DNA from: Bacteroidota bacterium
GTDB taxonomy: Bacteria > Bacteroidota > Bacteroidia > JACCXN01
Reading direction: 5' to 3'
Length of the DNA stretch: 64,000 bases
NCBI GenBank assembly: GCA_013696965.1
Contig: JACCXN010000083.1
Span: 31,261 to 95,260 of the forward strand
In this document: positions 46,227 to 55,447 of the stretch, piece after piece
Layout: every line of letters starts with the position of its first letter
Position numbering within the stretch: the first letter of the stretch is position 1
Notes under the pieces: generated by a model
What the model was told of the DNA's origin: nothing
Database searches by the model: none
The model's input: the letters and a program-made list of their open reading frames with translations, nothing else
Position numbers and translations under genes: made by a program

Positions 46227-48698
46227 TCATTCACCTTTCAAAAACTGTTCCAAAGATACTTCATCGGGAATTAGCACCTGTCTTGCCTTGCTTCCTTCAA
46301 ATGGCCCTATTATTCCAGAGGCTTCCAGTTGATCGATTATTCTTCCGGCCCTGTTATAGCCAAGTTTGAGCCTGCGTTGTAAAAGAGAGGCGGAGCCTTG
46401 CTGGTGTATTACAACTATTTTAGCGGCTTCAACAAACATTGAATCCCTTTCTGATGCATCCATCGCTTTGCCCGTTCCTCCCTCAGAATCATCAACATAT
46501 TCAGGAAGTAAAAATGCTTCAGCATATCCTCTTTGAGAGCCAATAAATTCGGTTATTTCATCCACCTCAGGTGTATCCACAAAAGCACATTGCAATCGAA
46601 TAATATCGCTTCCTGTAGATAAAAGCATATCACCCCTACCAATTAACTGGTCTGCACCTCCACTGTCCAAAATTGTCCTGGAATCGATGCGTGATGTAAC
46701 TCTGAAGGCAATTCTAGCTGGGAAGTTGGCCTTAATAGTTCCTGTAATAATATTAACCGATGGTCTTTGTGTGGCAATAATAAGATGAATACCAATTGCC
46801 CTTGCAAGCTGTGCAAGACGGGCAATAGGTGTTTCCACTTCCTTGCCTGCTGTCATTATTAAATCAGCAAACTCATCTACAACCAAAACGATATAGGGCA
46901 AAAATTTATGCCCCTGTTCAGGATTTAGCTTTCGGGCAATAAACTTTGTATTGTATTCCTTAATGTTTCTTACATGTCCGTTTTTAAGAAGTTCGTAACG
47001 CTGATCCATTTCAATACACAATGAATTCAGCGTGTTAACCACCTTTTTTGTATCTGTAATAATAGCCTCTTCATTACCTGGAAGCTTTGCAAGAAAATGC
47101 CTTTCTATTTTATTGAATAGTGTAAGTTCTACCTTTTTTGGATCCACCAATACAAATTTCACCTGGGAGGGATGCTTTTTATAAAGCAATGAAACAAGGA
47201 TTGCATTCAATCCAACGGATTTACCTTGCCCCGTTGCTCCGGCCATTAACAAATGGGGCATCTTGGCAAGGTCAGCAATAAAAGTTTCATTGGAAATGGT
47301 TTTTCCTAGTGCTATTGGCAATTCCATATCTGTATTTTGGAATTTTTCTGATGCAATAACAGAACGCATGGAAACTATTTCTGGTTTCTGATTTGGAACC
47401 TCAATTCCGATTGTCCCTTTTCCAGGAATTGGAGCTATTATACGAATTCCAAGAGCAGATAAACTCAGTGCAATATCATCTTCCAGATTTTTGATTTTGG
47501 AAATACGAACACCTGCATCTGGAATAATCTCATAAAGCGTAACAGTTGGCCCAATAGTGGCCTTAATTTTAGCTATGCCTATATTGTAATTTTTCAGGGT
47601 TTCAAGAATCTTGTTTTTATTTTCCTCAAGCTCGTCTTTATTGATGACAATGGAAGAAGAACCGTGTTTTTCGAGCAAATCAATATTCGGGAATTTATAG
47701 GATGACAAATCCAGGGTAGGGTCATATTCTCCAAAGGGTGATTTGTTTTCAATTACTTCAAGCTCTTCATCTTCAACAGGATTGTTTTCAATTTCAAGCT
47801 CTGAGGATATTAATTCTTCTGTTTTTTCATTTTTAACTACCTCCAGTTCCTCAAAATCATCTTCTAATATAAAAGGTATTTTGTTTGCTTCATTTTTCAA
47901 AGTGATTTCAGGAACTTCCTCTTCCAAATTTAAAACATCTGTTTCTTGTTCCTCTAATTGCTGAGTCTCTGTTAAAGGTTTATTAAAAGGATTAAGTGTG
48001 TTTGATTTTAAATCGAAGCCTGCTAAATCTTCAGTTTCAGTATTTATTTCAGTTTTAGAAAAAAGGCTATTTAAAAAATCAAAGGATATATTAAAAACTG
48101 CAACCATTGATCCGATAAAGATGAAAAACAAAAGCAATCCTGTTCCTGCGGTCCCAATAATTGAGTTTAACCACAGGGAAACGTGAAAGCCAAATGCACC
48201 TCCAGCAATTGGCGCGATATCTTTAAAAAGAAATCCTAAAAGCACAGAAACCCATAAAATCACAAAAAAACTAAAACGGTATGCTTTAAGGATTGGGGTA
48301 ATGGATACACCTGTAAGTATTTTAAATCCAGTAATAAAAAACAGGAATACAAATAAATAAGAAATTACTCCAAAGAGATTGTGAATAAAAAAATGTGCTA
48401 AAATTGCTCCTAATTTCCCTAGCCAATTCTCCACAAGGAGACCAGGGTCAAACAAAAGATCCCAGGTTGAGTTAAAAATCTTATCCTGATCGTTTTGCCA
48501 TGTAAATAAAAAAGAGGTAAATGCGATTAATAAACAAAAGCTAAATAATAGAAGGATAAGACCGAAAATTTTCTTTGGTCTTTCATTTATTTTGAAATTA
48601 GCTAAAGACCCAAATGGATTTTTAAAGCTAGTTTGCCTTTCTTCTACTGGGGCAGTCTCGTTGCTGTTTTTTTTAAATTGGTTTCCTTTGGCGGACAT
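46227..48698 (-). CDS. ftsK: FtsK/SpoIIIE DNA translocase
   Basis: An 823-residue septum-associated DNA pump that clears the chromosome and activates dif recombination. The N-terminus has four to five membrane helices (about residues 40-205). An acidic, low-complexity linker (about 220-330) follows. The motor (about 340-730) has Walker A GATGQGKSVGLNAIL, Walker B IVLVVDEFADLIMT and RLAQLARAIGIHLIIATQRP. The C-terminal gamma winged helix (about 755-815) has SASLLQRRLKLGYNRAGRIID. ATG at 48698 with a -7 promoter element just upstream. Confidence 0.94.
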   Translation of the reverse strand: MSAKGNQFKKNSNETAPVEERQTSFKNPFGSLANFKINERPKKIFGLILLLFSFCLLIAFTSFLFTWQNDQDKIFNSTWDLLFDPGLLVENWLGKLGAILAHFFIHNLFGVISYLFVFLFFITGFKILTGVSITPILKAYRFSFFVILWVSVLLGFLFKDIAPIAGGAFGFHVSLWLNSIIGTAGTGLLLFFIFIGSMVAVFNISFDFLNSLFSKTEINTETEDLAGFDLKSNTLNPFNKPLTETQQLEEQETDVLNLEEEVPEITLKNEANKIPFILEDDFEELEVVKNEKTEELISSELEIENNPVEDEELEVIENKSPFGEYDPTLDLSSYKFPNIDLLEKHGSSSIVINKDELEENKNKILETLKNYNIGIAKIKATIGPTVTLYEIIPDAGVRISKIKNLEDDIALSLSALGIRIIAPIPGKGTIGIEVPNQKPEIVSMRSVIASEKFQNTDMELPIALGKTISNETFIADLAKMPHLLMAGATGQGKSVGLNAILVSLLYKKHPSQVKFVLVDPKKVELTLFNKIERHFLAKLPGNEEAIITDTKKVVNTLNSLCIEMDQRYELLKNGHVRNIKEYNTKFIARKLNPEQGHKFLPYIVLVVDEFADLIMTAGKEVETPIARLAQLARAIGIHLIIATQRPSVNIITGTIKANFPARIAFRVTSRIDSRTILDSGGADQLIGRGDMLLSTGSDIIRLQCAFVDTPEVDEITEFIGSQRGYAEAFLLPEYVDDSEGGTGKAMDASERDSMFVEAAKIVVIHQQGSASLLQRRLKLGYNRAGRIIDQLEASGIIGPFEGSKARQVLIPDEVSLEQFLKGE

Positions 48699-48717
48699 AA
48701 TAAAGAATCTAGCTTTG

Positions 48718-48725
48718 CAAAGTTA
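48718..48725 (-). promoter_or_regulatory. -7 element of ftsK
   Basis: Reads TAACTTTG on the minus strand, an exact TAnnTTTG match, about 20 bases before the ATG at 48698. Confidence 0.5.
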
Positions 48726-48767
48726 AAAAAATCTTGCTGCTTAAGGGTTTTAATGAAAATAAAAGAT

Positions 48768-48812
48768 AAAGAAAGAAGGGATTTTCATAAAATGAAAATC
48801 CCTTCTTTCTTT
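48768..48812 (-). terminator. Rho-independent terminator after the DUF4412-like gene
   Basis: A long perfect stem: AAGAAAGAAGGGATTTTCAT pairs with ATGAAAATCCCTTCTTTCTT around a very short loop (48786-48792). It lies 27 bases downstream of the stop at 48839 on the minus strand, followed by TATCTTTT. Confidence 0.85.
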
Positions 48813-48838
48813 CAAATGTTACAAAAGTTTTTATAAAA

Positions 48839-49495
48839 TTATTCCCCGCCAAACATTTGCTGTAATTCTTTCATAGTTGTTTCAGGATATCCTTCAGGAA
48901 CTATAAACTTTGAATCCTCAACTTTTTCTTCCTTTACTGATTTTGCAGTGGTTTTTGTTTTTAATCCGCCCATATCACCTTCAAATTCTAATGGAAATCC
49001 CTCAAGTACTTTAAAAGGGGATGAATATTTAGGATATGCGATATCATTGGTATAGTATACAATCAACGGACTTGAATCTTCAGAAATTTGAATTTCTGCT
49101 TTTTTACATGTATATCCGGCAATAATTTTTGTTTCATCAAAATATTTTATTGATTGGGATTGTTTATCAAGTTTTGTCAAATCCTCTGGGGAGGTTTTAA
49201 TCATAAATTTTTGGCCCATTATCTCAAGTAGAGTAACAACCGTTTTAGCCTTAGAGTCAGAAAGAGTGATTGATTTTTGCATTGCCATTGAACTTTCACT
49301 CCTTGATTTTTCATTTTTCAGGTATGTTTTTAATTCCATTCCTGCCAGCATAGCTTTAGTCATGGGGTCCATTTCATCTGCATCAACACTTATATCGAAA
49401 ACAATAACTCCCTCAAAAGATTTCTTTTTTTGGGCATAAACAAAAACGGATGAAAACAGGAATAGAGTTGCTAGAATTAATTTTATTTTTTTCAT
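48839..49495 (-). CDS. DUF4412/GLPGLI-like exported protein
   Basis: A 218-residue exported protein (signal peptide residues 1-21, ending FVYAQ). Two blocks mark the fold: FEGVIVFDISVDADEMDP at the start and KIIAGYTCKKAEIQI near the middle, followed by LIVYYTNDIAYPKYSSPFKVLEGFPLEFE. These fit the DUF4412/GLPGLI group of Bacteroidota periplasmic beta proteins. Function unknown; the fold is thought to be LolA/LppX-like. A diverged paralogue lies immediately upstream. Confidence 0.75.
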   Translation of the reverse strand: MKKIKLILATLFLFSSVFVYAQKKKSFEGVIVFDISVDADEMDPMTKAMLAGMELKTYLKNEKSRSESSMAMQKSITLSDSKAKTVVTLLEIMGQKFMIKTSPEDLTKLDKQSQSIKYFDETKIIAGYTCKKAEIQISEDSSPLIVYYTNDIAYPKYSSPFKVLEGFPLEFEGDMGGLKTKTTAKSVKEEKVEDSKFIVPEGYPETTMKELQQMFGGE

Positions 49496-49511
49496 GATTT
49501 TATTTTAAGTT

Positions 49512-49519
49512 CAAAAATA
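49512..49519 (-). promoter_or_regulatory. -7 element of the DUF4412-like gene
   Basis: Reads TATTTTTG on the minus strand, an exact TAnnTTTG match, 16 bases before the ATG at 49495. Confidence 0.4.
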
Positions 49520-49622
49520 ATAATTTGGGTTGTTACTCGTAATTTAACAATTATCAGAATTTGGAATAATAAAACATTTTCAAAAAGGGGAGAATAAGAA
49601 ATATAGAGATTGTTTTAACCTG

Positions 49623-50306
49623 TTAATTTAGGTTTAAAAACAGTTGATCCATTTCTTCTTTAGTGATTATTTTATAATCATCTGGTTTCTCAAAATCACT
49701 GTCATCAATATCCGCTTTTTTTACTGAGGTTGCCGTAAAACGCATTACAACATTGTACCGTTTTAATTGATATTCCATTAACACTCCGTTAATTTCCTTA
49801 TACGGGGTACTCCAATTGGGAGTTTTTAAATTTATGTCTTCAGTAAAATAAATATCGTAGCTGGTGTTTTCATCATCTTTAAAAGTGATTAAAGATCTTT
49901 TGGTTTCATAGCCGGCAATTGTCTTCTTTTCACCGGTGAAATTAATATTAATTCCAGGCATTTCGTCAATATCATGAATTTCTGCGGCATTGTATGTAAG
50001 TGCGTATTTCTTATTAAGAATTTTCACCAAATGCAACAGCTTTTGATTTTGAAGATCGGAAACAAAAGTTGCTTTAAACAAACCCATTCCACCAGTAAAT
50101 TCAAAAGCTACTTTATCGTTTTTGAATTTCAGTAACATTGTTTTTGGCATTAATGCAATCATTACGTTATCCTCTGCAGTTTCTGGATATGAAATATCAT
50201 ATTCAATAATCCCTTCTGAAATGTATTTTTCATCAGTTAATTGACGGCATGAGGTGAAAAAGCAAAATAAAAATAAAGGAAGTAGTAAAAATTTCGCCTG
50301 GTTCAT
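49623..50306 (-). CDS. DUF4412-like lipoprotein, paralogue of its neighbour
   Basis: A 227-residue lipoprotein (lipobox FFTSC, Cys at about residue 20). It shares the order of motifs with the gene at 48839: SEGIIEYDISYPE at the start, KTIAGYETKRSLITF in the middle, IYFTEDINLKTPNWSTPYKEINGVLMEY after it and a TATSVKK strand near the end. Overall identity is low, so this is an old duplication. It is anchored in a membrane while its sister is soluble. Function unknown. Confidence 0.7.
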   Translation of the reverse strand: MNQAKFLLLPLFLFCFFTSCRQLTDEKYISEGIIEYDISYPETAEDNVMIALMPKTMLLKFKNDKVAFEFTGGMGLFKATFVSDLQNQKLLHLVKILNKKYALTYNAAEIHDIDEMPGININFTGEKKTIAGYETKRSLITFKDDENTSYDIYFTEDINLKTPNWSTPYKEINGVLMEYQLKRYNVVMRFTATSVKKADIDDSDFEKPDDYKIITKEEMDQLFLNLN

Positions 50307-50369
50307 TTAATTAATAGCTTTAATGGCTTTATAATGTCACTTGAATTGGAATTAAAGCGACAAAGGATG

Positions 50370-50377
50370 CAAATATA
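50370..50377 (-). promoter_or_regulatory. -7 element of the DUF4412-like lipoprotein gene
   Basis: Reads TATATTTG on the minus strand, an exact TAnnTTTG match, 63 bases before ATG 50306. Confidence 0.42.
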
Positions 50378-50420
50378 TTAATTTTTATTAATTGCCGATA
50401 AATAAGCACAATAAGCTGAT

Positions 50421-50467
50421 AAAAAAAGAGCTTTTTTTGATAATAATTCTCAAAAAGCTCTTTTTTT
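50421..50467 (-). terminator. Rho-independent terminator after arginine decarboxylase
   Basis: AAAAAAAGAGCTTTTTTTGA (50421-50440) pairs with TCTCAAAAAGCTCTTTTTTT (50448-50467) with minor mismatches near the loop. It lies about 40 bases past the decarboxylase stop on the minus strand. Confidence 0.82.
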
Positions 50468-50508
50468 AGTGAAAAATCATTGAATTTTTATTTTGTTTTT
50501 TTTCATTT

Positions 50509-51900
50509 TTAATAACCAAGGATCTTAAGCATAGACTTGTAACTTTGCTCCTTGGCAAACAGACGAGTGTAAATTTCCCCGTTTTCATCCTTATCAATTA
50601 AAATATGTTTTGGTGCTGGTATAAGGCAGTGCTTAATTCCACCATAACCGCTTAATGAATCCTGATAAGCTCCTGTATTGAAAAAACCAATGTATTGTGG
50701 CTTCTCTTTTTCAAATTTGGGTAAAAAAACAGAGTTAACGTGCGCCTCTGAGTTGTAGTAATCCAAACCATCGCAAGTAAGTCCTCCTAAATTTACACGT
50801 TGATATTCATTTTCCCAATTGTTGATGGCCATTAAAATGAACCTCTGGTTTATACCCCAGGTGTCAGGTAAAGTAGTAATAAATGAACCGTCAATCATAT
50901 TCCAAAGTTCAGTATCGTTTTGTTGTTTTTGATCAAGTATTGAGAAAAAAACAGCACCGCTTTCGCCCACAGTAAAGGAACCAAATTCAGAAAAAATATT
51001 TGGTTCTGCAACACCATTTTCAGTACAAAACTTCTTGGTTTGACTAATTATTTCTTCAACAATGTATTCATAATCAAAATCAAATCCTAAGGATGTTTTA
51101 ATGGGTAAGCCACCACCAATATTGAGGGTGTCCAGCGTAGGACAAATTTTCTTAAGGTCTACATAAACCTTCAAACATTTTGCAAGTTCACTCCAATAAA
51201 ATATAGAATCTTTCATTCCTTTATTTATAAAGAAGTGAAGCATTTTAAGTTCGAAGTTTGGGTTTCCTTTAATTTCGTTTAAATAATAATCTTTAATGTC
51301 TTTGTATCTGATTCCCAGCCTGGAGGTGTAAAATTCAAAGCTTGGATCCTCCTCTGATGCTATTCGTATTCCTAATTTTACTTTATTTTTAGCATGTGCT
51401 TTGTAATATTCTATTTCCTCCTTATTATCAATTACAGGTATAACATTGGAAAAACCGTCATTTATAAGGTCTGTAATGTACTCCTTGTATAAATTATTTT
51501 TAAACCCATTACACACAATGAATTTATTTTGTTTGAGTTCGCCCTGTTCATGAAGCTCACGAATTATTTGTATATCAAAAGCAGAGGATGTTTCTAAATG
51601 TGCATCATTTTTAAGTACTTCTTCCAAAACAAATGAAAAATGTGAACTTTTTGTACAATAGCAATAGGTGTATGTTCCCTTATAATCCACTTTAGCCATG
51701 GCAACATTGAACAGCTTTTTTGCTTTTTGGATTTGTTGACCAATTTTTGGCAGATAGGTAATCTTTAAAGGAGTTCCATATTGTTTTATTACTCCCATTA
51801 ATGGAATGTCATGAAAGTATAATTCATTATCAACTACATTAAAGCTTTCTTGTGGGAAATCAAAAGTTTGTTGAAACAGGTCTATGTATTTATTCTTCAT
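50509..51900 (-). CDS. speA: Biosynthetic arginine decarboxylase (fold III PLP enzyme)
   Basis: A 463-residue PLP-dependent decarboxylase of the alanine-racemase-fold group, in the short form typical of Bacteroidota. TYTYCYCTKSSHF (about residue 78-90) holds the Schiff-base lysine. LGIRIASEEDPSFEFYTSRLGI, LNIGGGLPIK (the glycine-rich phosphate loop) and FSEFGSFTVGESG follow. LGGLTCDGLDYYN carries the active-site Cys-Asp and GFFNTGAYQDSLSGYGG the C-terminal tyrosine. It would make agmatine from arginine at the head of polyamine synthesis. Divergent from an arginase-family gene. Confidence 0.85.
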   Translation of the reverse strand: MKNKYIDLFQQTFDFPQESFNVVDNELYFHDIPLMGVIKQYGTPLKITYLPKIGQQIQKAKKLFNVAMAKVDYKGTYTYCYCTKSSHFSFVLEEVLKNDAHLETSSAFDIQIIRELHEQGELKQNKFIVCNGFKNNLYKEYITDLINDGFSNVIPVIDNKEEIEYYKAHAKNKVKLGIRIASEEDPSFEFYTSRLGIRYKDIKDYYLNEIKGNPNFELKMLHFFINKGMKDSIFYWSELAKCLKVYVDLKKICPTLDTLNIGGGLPIKTSLGFDFDYEYIVEEIISQTKKFCTENGVAEPNIFSEFGSFTVGESGAVFFSILDQKQQNDTELWNMIDGSFITTLPDTWGINQRFILMAINNWENEYQRVNLGGLTCDGLDYYNSEAHVNSVFLPKFEKEKPQYIGFFNTGAYQDSLSGYGGIKHCLIPAPKHILIDKDENGEIYTRLFAKEQSYKSMLKILGY

Positions 51901-52343
51901 TTTTTATTAGAATATAATCTATGTTAATTACATTATGATAATAAATGCAAAGTAAGTAACTTGGATTTACTTTTACAAACTAATTTAAAACGAAAAAATA
52001 TTAGCAATGTTATTGATTTGCATTGCACTTAAAGTTAAACAAAAGCTAGTGCTTTTTTTATTTTTCAATATTCCTTTTGTCATCCAAATACAAGTTGTTT
52101 TAAAAGGACAATTAGTGAAAATGACCTGTTTTAATTCGAGCTGGAGGTAGTAATTCAATTTGATTTCTTTACTTTGCAAAAATATGCACCGGGCATTAAA
52201 CCTTAAAAAGCATTATATTTAAAGCTAAAAAATCTTTTTCTTTATTTGAAAGAGGCATGCACAAACTGTTCACAATCAGGAATGAATATAACATAGTTAT
52301 CCCAATAAATCGGGATGACAGTTAAAAAACAAATTATACACCT
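51901..52343. other. Intergenic region between divergent arginine genes
   Basis: About 440 A/T-rich bases separating speA (leftward) and the arginase-family gene (rightward). It contains one good rightward -7 element (52170-52176) and a short inverted repeat ATCCC/GGGAT at 52299-52316 just upstream of the arginase leader. No exact -7 match faces speA; a near match lies around 51948-51955. Confidence 0.5.
52170..52176 (+). promoter_or_regulatory. -7-like element upstream of the arginase-argS unit
   Basis: TACTTTG is a one-base-short variant of TAnnTTTG, about 168 bases upstream of ATG 52344, so the leader would be long. No convincing -33 box is spaced correctly. Confidence 0.3.
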
Positions 52344-53288
52344 ATGAAAAAAGTAAAATTTATTGAAATAAAATCAGAAATAGGGGCAGGTACCAGAGGG
52401 GCAAGCCTTGGCGTAGATGCAATAAAAATTGCTGCACTGGATTACGGAAGTACACTTTTTAAGCAGATAGAGTCAGTAGAAGTGCCAAATGAAAACCATA
52501 TGCTTTATGAAACTCCGGGAAGTCCTTATGCCAAAAGAATAAAGGGAATAATTAAAACATACGACAGACTTTCAACTCAGGTAGCTGAAACTTTAAAGAG
52601 TAATCAGTTTCCACTTGTTTTAGCTGGTGATCACAGTACTGCGGGGGCAACTATTGCAGGCATTAAAATGGCTTACCCAAAACAGCGTCTGGGAGTTATC
52701 TGGATTGATGCCCATTCTGATTTGCACTCTCCCTATACAAGCCCTACCGGAAACATGCATGGTATGCCTTTGGCAATTTCATTTGCTGAAGATAATATTA
52801 CCAATAAAATGAATAAGGTGGATAAGGAAACATCCGAACTTTGGAATAAATTGAAAAAAACGGGTGGCATATCTCCTAAAATAGAATATAAGGATTTGGT
52901 TTTTATTTGTGTAAGGGATATAGAGCCTGAGGAGTCTTATTTAATCAAAAAAAATAAAATCAAAACATTTACAACAGCAGAAGTCAGGAGAAACGGAGTG
53001 GAAAAAATTGCACGCGATACTTTGGCTCATCTTAGCAAATGTAATCTTATTTATATTTCCTTTGATGTGGATTGTATGGATTCTTCCATTTCAAAAGGAA
53101 CAGGAACTCCCGTTAGAAATGGTATTACTGAAAAAGAAGCCGGTAGTTTATGCGTAAGGCTTATACAGAATGAAAAAGTTTGTTGCTTTGAAATATGCGA
53201 AGTGAATCCAACTTTAGATAAAGAAAATTTAATGGCGGAAAACACTTTTGAAATTCTTCAAAAAGTGGTAAGTCAGCTTGTTAGCTAA
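52344..53288 (+). CDS. Arginase/agmatinase family ureohydrolase
   Basis: A 314-residue binuclear-manganese hydrolase. Metal-binding motifs: LAGDHSTAG (about residues 94-102, usual GGDHS), WIDAHSDLHSP (about 121-131) with downstream GNMHGMPL, and ISFDVDCMD (about 236-244). The last lacks the usual DP proline but keeps both aspartates, then GTGTPVRNGITEKEA. Length and GNMHGMP fit arginase (arginine to ornithine plus urea); because the divergent neighbour makes agmatine, an agmatinase role cannot be excluded. It ends 14 bases before the argS start. Confidence 0.83.
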   Translation: MKKVKFIEIKSEIGAGTRGASLGVDAIKIAALDYGSTLFKQIESVEVPNENHMLYETPGSPYAKRIKGIIKTYDRLSTQVAETLKSNQFPLVLAGDHSTAGATIAGIKMAYPKQRLGVIWIDAHSDLHSPYTSPTGNMHGMPLAISFAEDNITNKMNKVDKETSELWNKLKKTGGISPKIEYKDLVFICVRDIEPEESYLIKKNKIKTFTTAEVRRNGVEKIARDTLAHLSKCNLIYISFDVDCMDSSISKGTGTPVRNGITEKEAGSLCVRLIQNEKVCCFEICEVNPTLDKENLMAENTFEILQKVVSQLVS

Positions 53289-53302
53289 TAAAGAGAGTGG
53301 TA

Positions 53303-55081
53303 ATGGAAAGGATTGAAAAACTCATCAGTAAGGCAATCTCAGAGGTAGTTAACTCTGTTTATAATATTCAAACGAAGGACTCGGAAGTGTTGCTACAAAA
53401 AACCAGGAAGGAATTCCAGGGCGATTTTACTCTTGTTGTTTTTCCTTTTACACGTTTTTCTAAACTTTCACCTGAACTTACAGCAGCGCAAATAGGCGAA
53501 TTGTTACAAAAAAAGCTTGAAGAAATAACTTCTTTTAATGTAGTTAAAGGTTTTTTAAATCTGCAAATAAGTGATTCATATTGGATTCGTTTTTTATCTG
53601 ATACAAACCATAAAGGACTCGGCCTTGAACAAAAGGATTCCAAAGATACTATTGTTATTGAATATCCATCTCCAAACACAAATAAGCCGCTTCACTTAGG
53701 ACATCTGAGAAATATTTTTTTAGGTAATTCAGTTACTGAAATTCTAAAGGCGAATGGCCATAAACTTATTCATACTTGTCTTTATAACGACAGGGGAACC
53801 AATATTTCCAAATCAATGCTTGCATGGCAAATGTTTGGTCAGGGACAAACTCCTGAATCAAGAGGAATCAAGGGAGATAAATTTGTAGGTGAATTTTATG
53901 TAAAATTTTCGGATGCCTTAAAAAAGGAAATAAAAGAATTAATGGATTCGGGCTTAAGTGAGCAAGAGGCAATGAAAAAATCTAAACTAAATGCCCGGGT
54001 AAATGAACTTACTGTGAAATGGGAACAAGGGGATAAAGAGGTGAGGGAATTATGGAAAAAAATGAATTCGTGGGTTTATCAGGGTATGGATCAAACATAC
54101 CAAACACTGGGAATAAAGCCGGATAAAAATTATTATGAATCTGATGTTTACAACCTAGGCAGGGAAACCGTTAATGAAGGCTTATCTAAAGGGATTTTTT
54201 ATAAAAAAGAAGATGGTTCTGTTTGGATTGACCTTACCGAAGATGGACTTGATCATAAACTCGTTTTAAGGAGCAATGGAACCACAGTTTATATTACTCA
54301 GGATATTGCCATTGCCAATGAAAAGGACAAGGACTTTAATGTTGATCGTTCTATTTATGTGGTAGGAAATGAACAGGAATATCATTTTAAGGTTTTATTT
54401 CTGATTTTGAAAAAGATGGGAAGAAAGTGGGCCGACAATCTTTACCATTTGTCTTATGGAATGGTGGAACTACCATCGGGGAAAATGAAATCAAGGGAAG
54501 GAACGGTTGTAGATGCAGATGATTTGCTTGAAGAAATGGTTGATACTGCAAGGAAAACCACACAAGAGTTGGGCAAAATTGAAGGCTTTTCTAATCAGGA
54601 AGCTGAATATTTATATAAAACTATTGGATATGGAGCATTAAAATATTTTATCCTAAAAGTTGATCCAAAAAAGAAAATGCTTTTTAATCCTGAAGAGTCT
54701 ATTGATTTTAATGGTAACACCGGCCCTTTTATTCAATACACTTATGCCAGGATACAATCAATAGTAAGGAAAGCCGGAACAGCTGAATTTTTGTTTGAAA
54801 ACCTTCCCGATATTAACCAGAAGGAAAAGGATGTTGTTAAGTTAATTCATGATTATTCCTCCATTATTAGTGAAGCCGGAACTAATTACAGCCCTGCATT
54901 AATTGCAAATTATGTATATGAGCTAGCTAAAACATACAATCAATTCTACCATGATAATCCTGTTTTGAAGGAAGAAAATATTAATTTAAAAATGTTTCGG
55001 TTGAATTTGTCTTTCACAGCAGGAAAACTGATCAAAGATTCAATGCATTTGCTGGGCATTGATGTTCCTGAAAGGATGTAA
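53303..55081 (+). CDS. argS: Arginyl-tRNA synthetase
   Basis: A 592-residue class Ia synthetase. The N-terminal Add-1 domain (about 1-100) is followed by YPSPNTNKPLHLGHLRNIFLG, whose HLGH is the HIGH signature. The KMSKS counterpart is degenerate, as in many ArgRS, at GKMKSREGTVVDADDL (about residue 396). The anticodon-binding DALR domain ends the protein (NYVYELAKTYNQFYHDNP, GIDVPERM). ATG 53303 is preferred over GTG 53297. Probably cotranscribed with the arginase-family gene. Confidence 0.94.
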   Translation: MERIEKLISKAISEVVNSVYNIQTKDSEVLLQKTRKEFQGDFTLVVFPFTRFSKLSPELTAAQIGELLQKKLEEITSFNVVKGFLNLQISDSYWIRFLSDTNHKGLGLEQKDSKDTIVIEYPSPNTNKPLHLGHLRNIFLGNSVTEILKANGHKLIHTCLYNDRGTNISKSMLAWQMFGQGQTPESRGIKGDKFVGEFYVKFSDALKKEIKELMDSGLSEQEAMKKSKLNARVNELTVKWEQGDKEVRELWKKMNSWVYQGMDQTYQTLGIKPDKNYYESDVYNLGRETVNEGLSKGIFYKKEDGSVWIDLTEDGLDHKLVLRSNGTTVYITQDIAIANEKDKDFNVDRSIYVVGNEQEYHFKVLFLILKKMGRKWADNLYHLSYGMVELPSGKMKSREGTVVDADDLLEEMVDTARKTTQELGKIEGFSNQEAEYLYKTIGYGALKYFILKVDPKKKMLFNPEESIDFNGNTGPFIQYTYARIQSIVRKAGTAEFLFENLPDINQKEKDVVKLIHDYSSIISEAGTNYSPALIANYVYELAKTYNQFYHDNPVLKEENINLKMFRLNLSFTAGKLIKDSMHLLGIDVPERM

Positions 55082-55447
55082 TAAAAGCAGTTTATATTGG
55101 TTTTTATTTAAACACCCTTGTTCTAATAAATCAGAGTATGTTCAGTATTTGTGATTGCATAAGAAAAATTCTCATCGCTCTTTGAGTTAAATTTCACTAT
55201 TCATTTTTCTTAAAAACCGCAAAAAAACTGAGTGCGCTTTATAAATTTTGAATTCGGGTTAATAAAATATTTTTTGTAGATTGTTTTATTTTTAATTTAA
55301 AGGATTGGCATTAATTAAGCGCTTTAATCCTTAAAGCGGAAAAAATCGAAGCATTTTTTAACTTATTTTATATTTGTTTAAATTCATTGTAATAATGAAT
55401 CAGCACATTTTATTAACTTTGTTTTTTTAGAAAAATCACTAAATGAT
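55082..55447. other. Intergenic region holding the ffh promoter
   Basis: About 366 A/T-rich bases after argS. Apart from the ffh promoter at its right end, I note an imperfect hairpin at about 55300-55340 (AAAGGATT...TTTAATCCTT). No ORF, tRNA or clear small RNA gene is visible. Confidence 0.45.
55387..55421 (+). promoter_or_regulatory. Promoter of ffh
   Basis: TTG at 55387-55389, a 24-base spacer, then TAACTTTG at 55414-55421, an exact -7 match, 26 bases before ATG 55448. The -33 spacing is slightly long. Confidence 0.5.

Noticed and set aside
51985-52179. A 64-codon minus-strand frame between speA and the arginase gene
   Set aside because: Its residues look random, it overlaps the candidate promoter, and it lacks a ribosome-binding context.
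55300-55345. Imperfect hairpin upstream of ffh as a possible 4.5S/SRP RNA
   Set aside because: No conserved SRP RNA tetraloop or asymmetric-loop sequence; it is simply an A/T-rich imperfect repeat.
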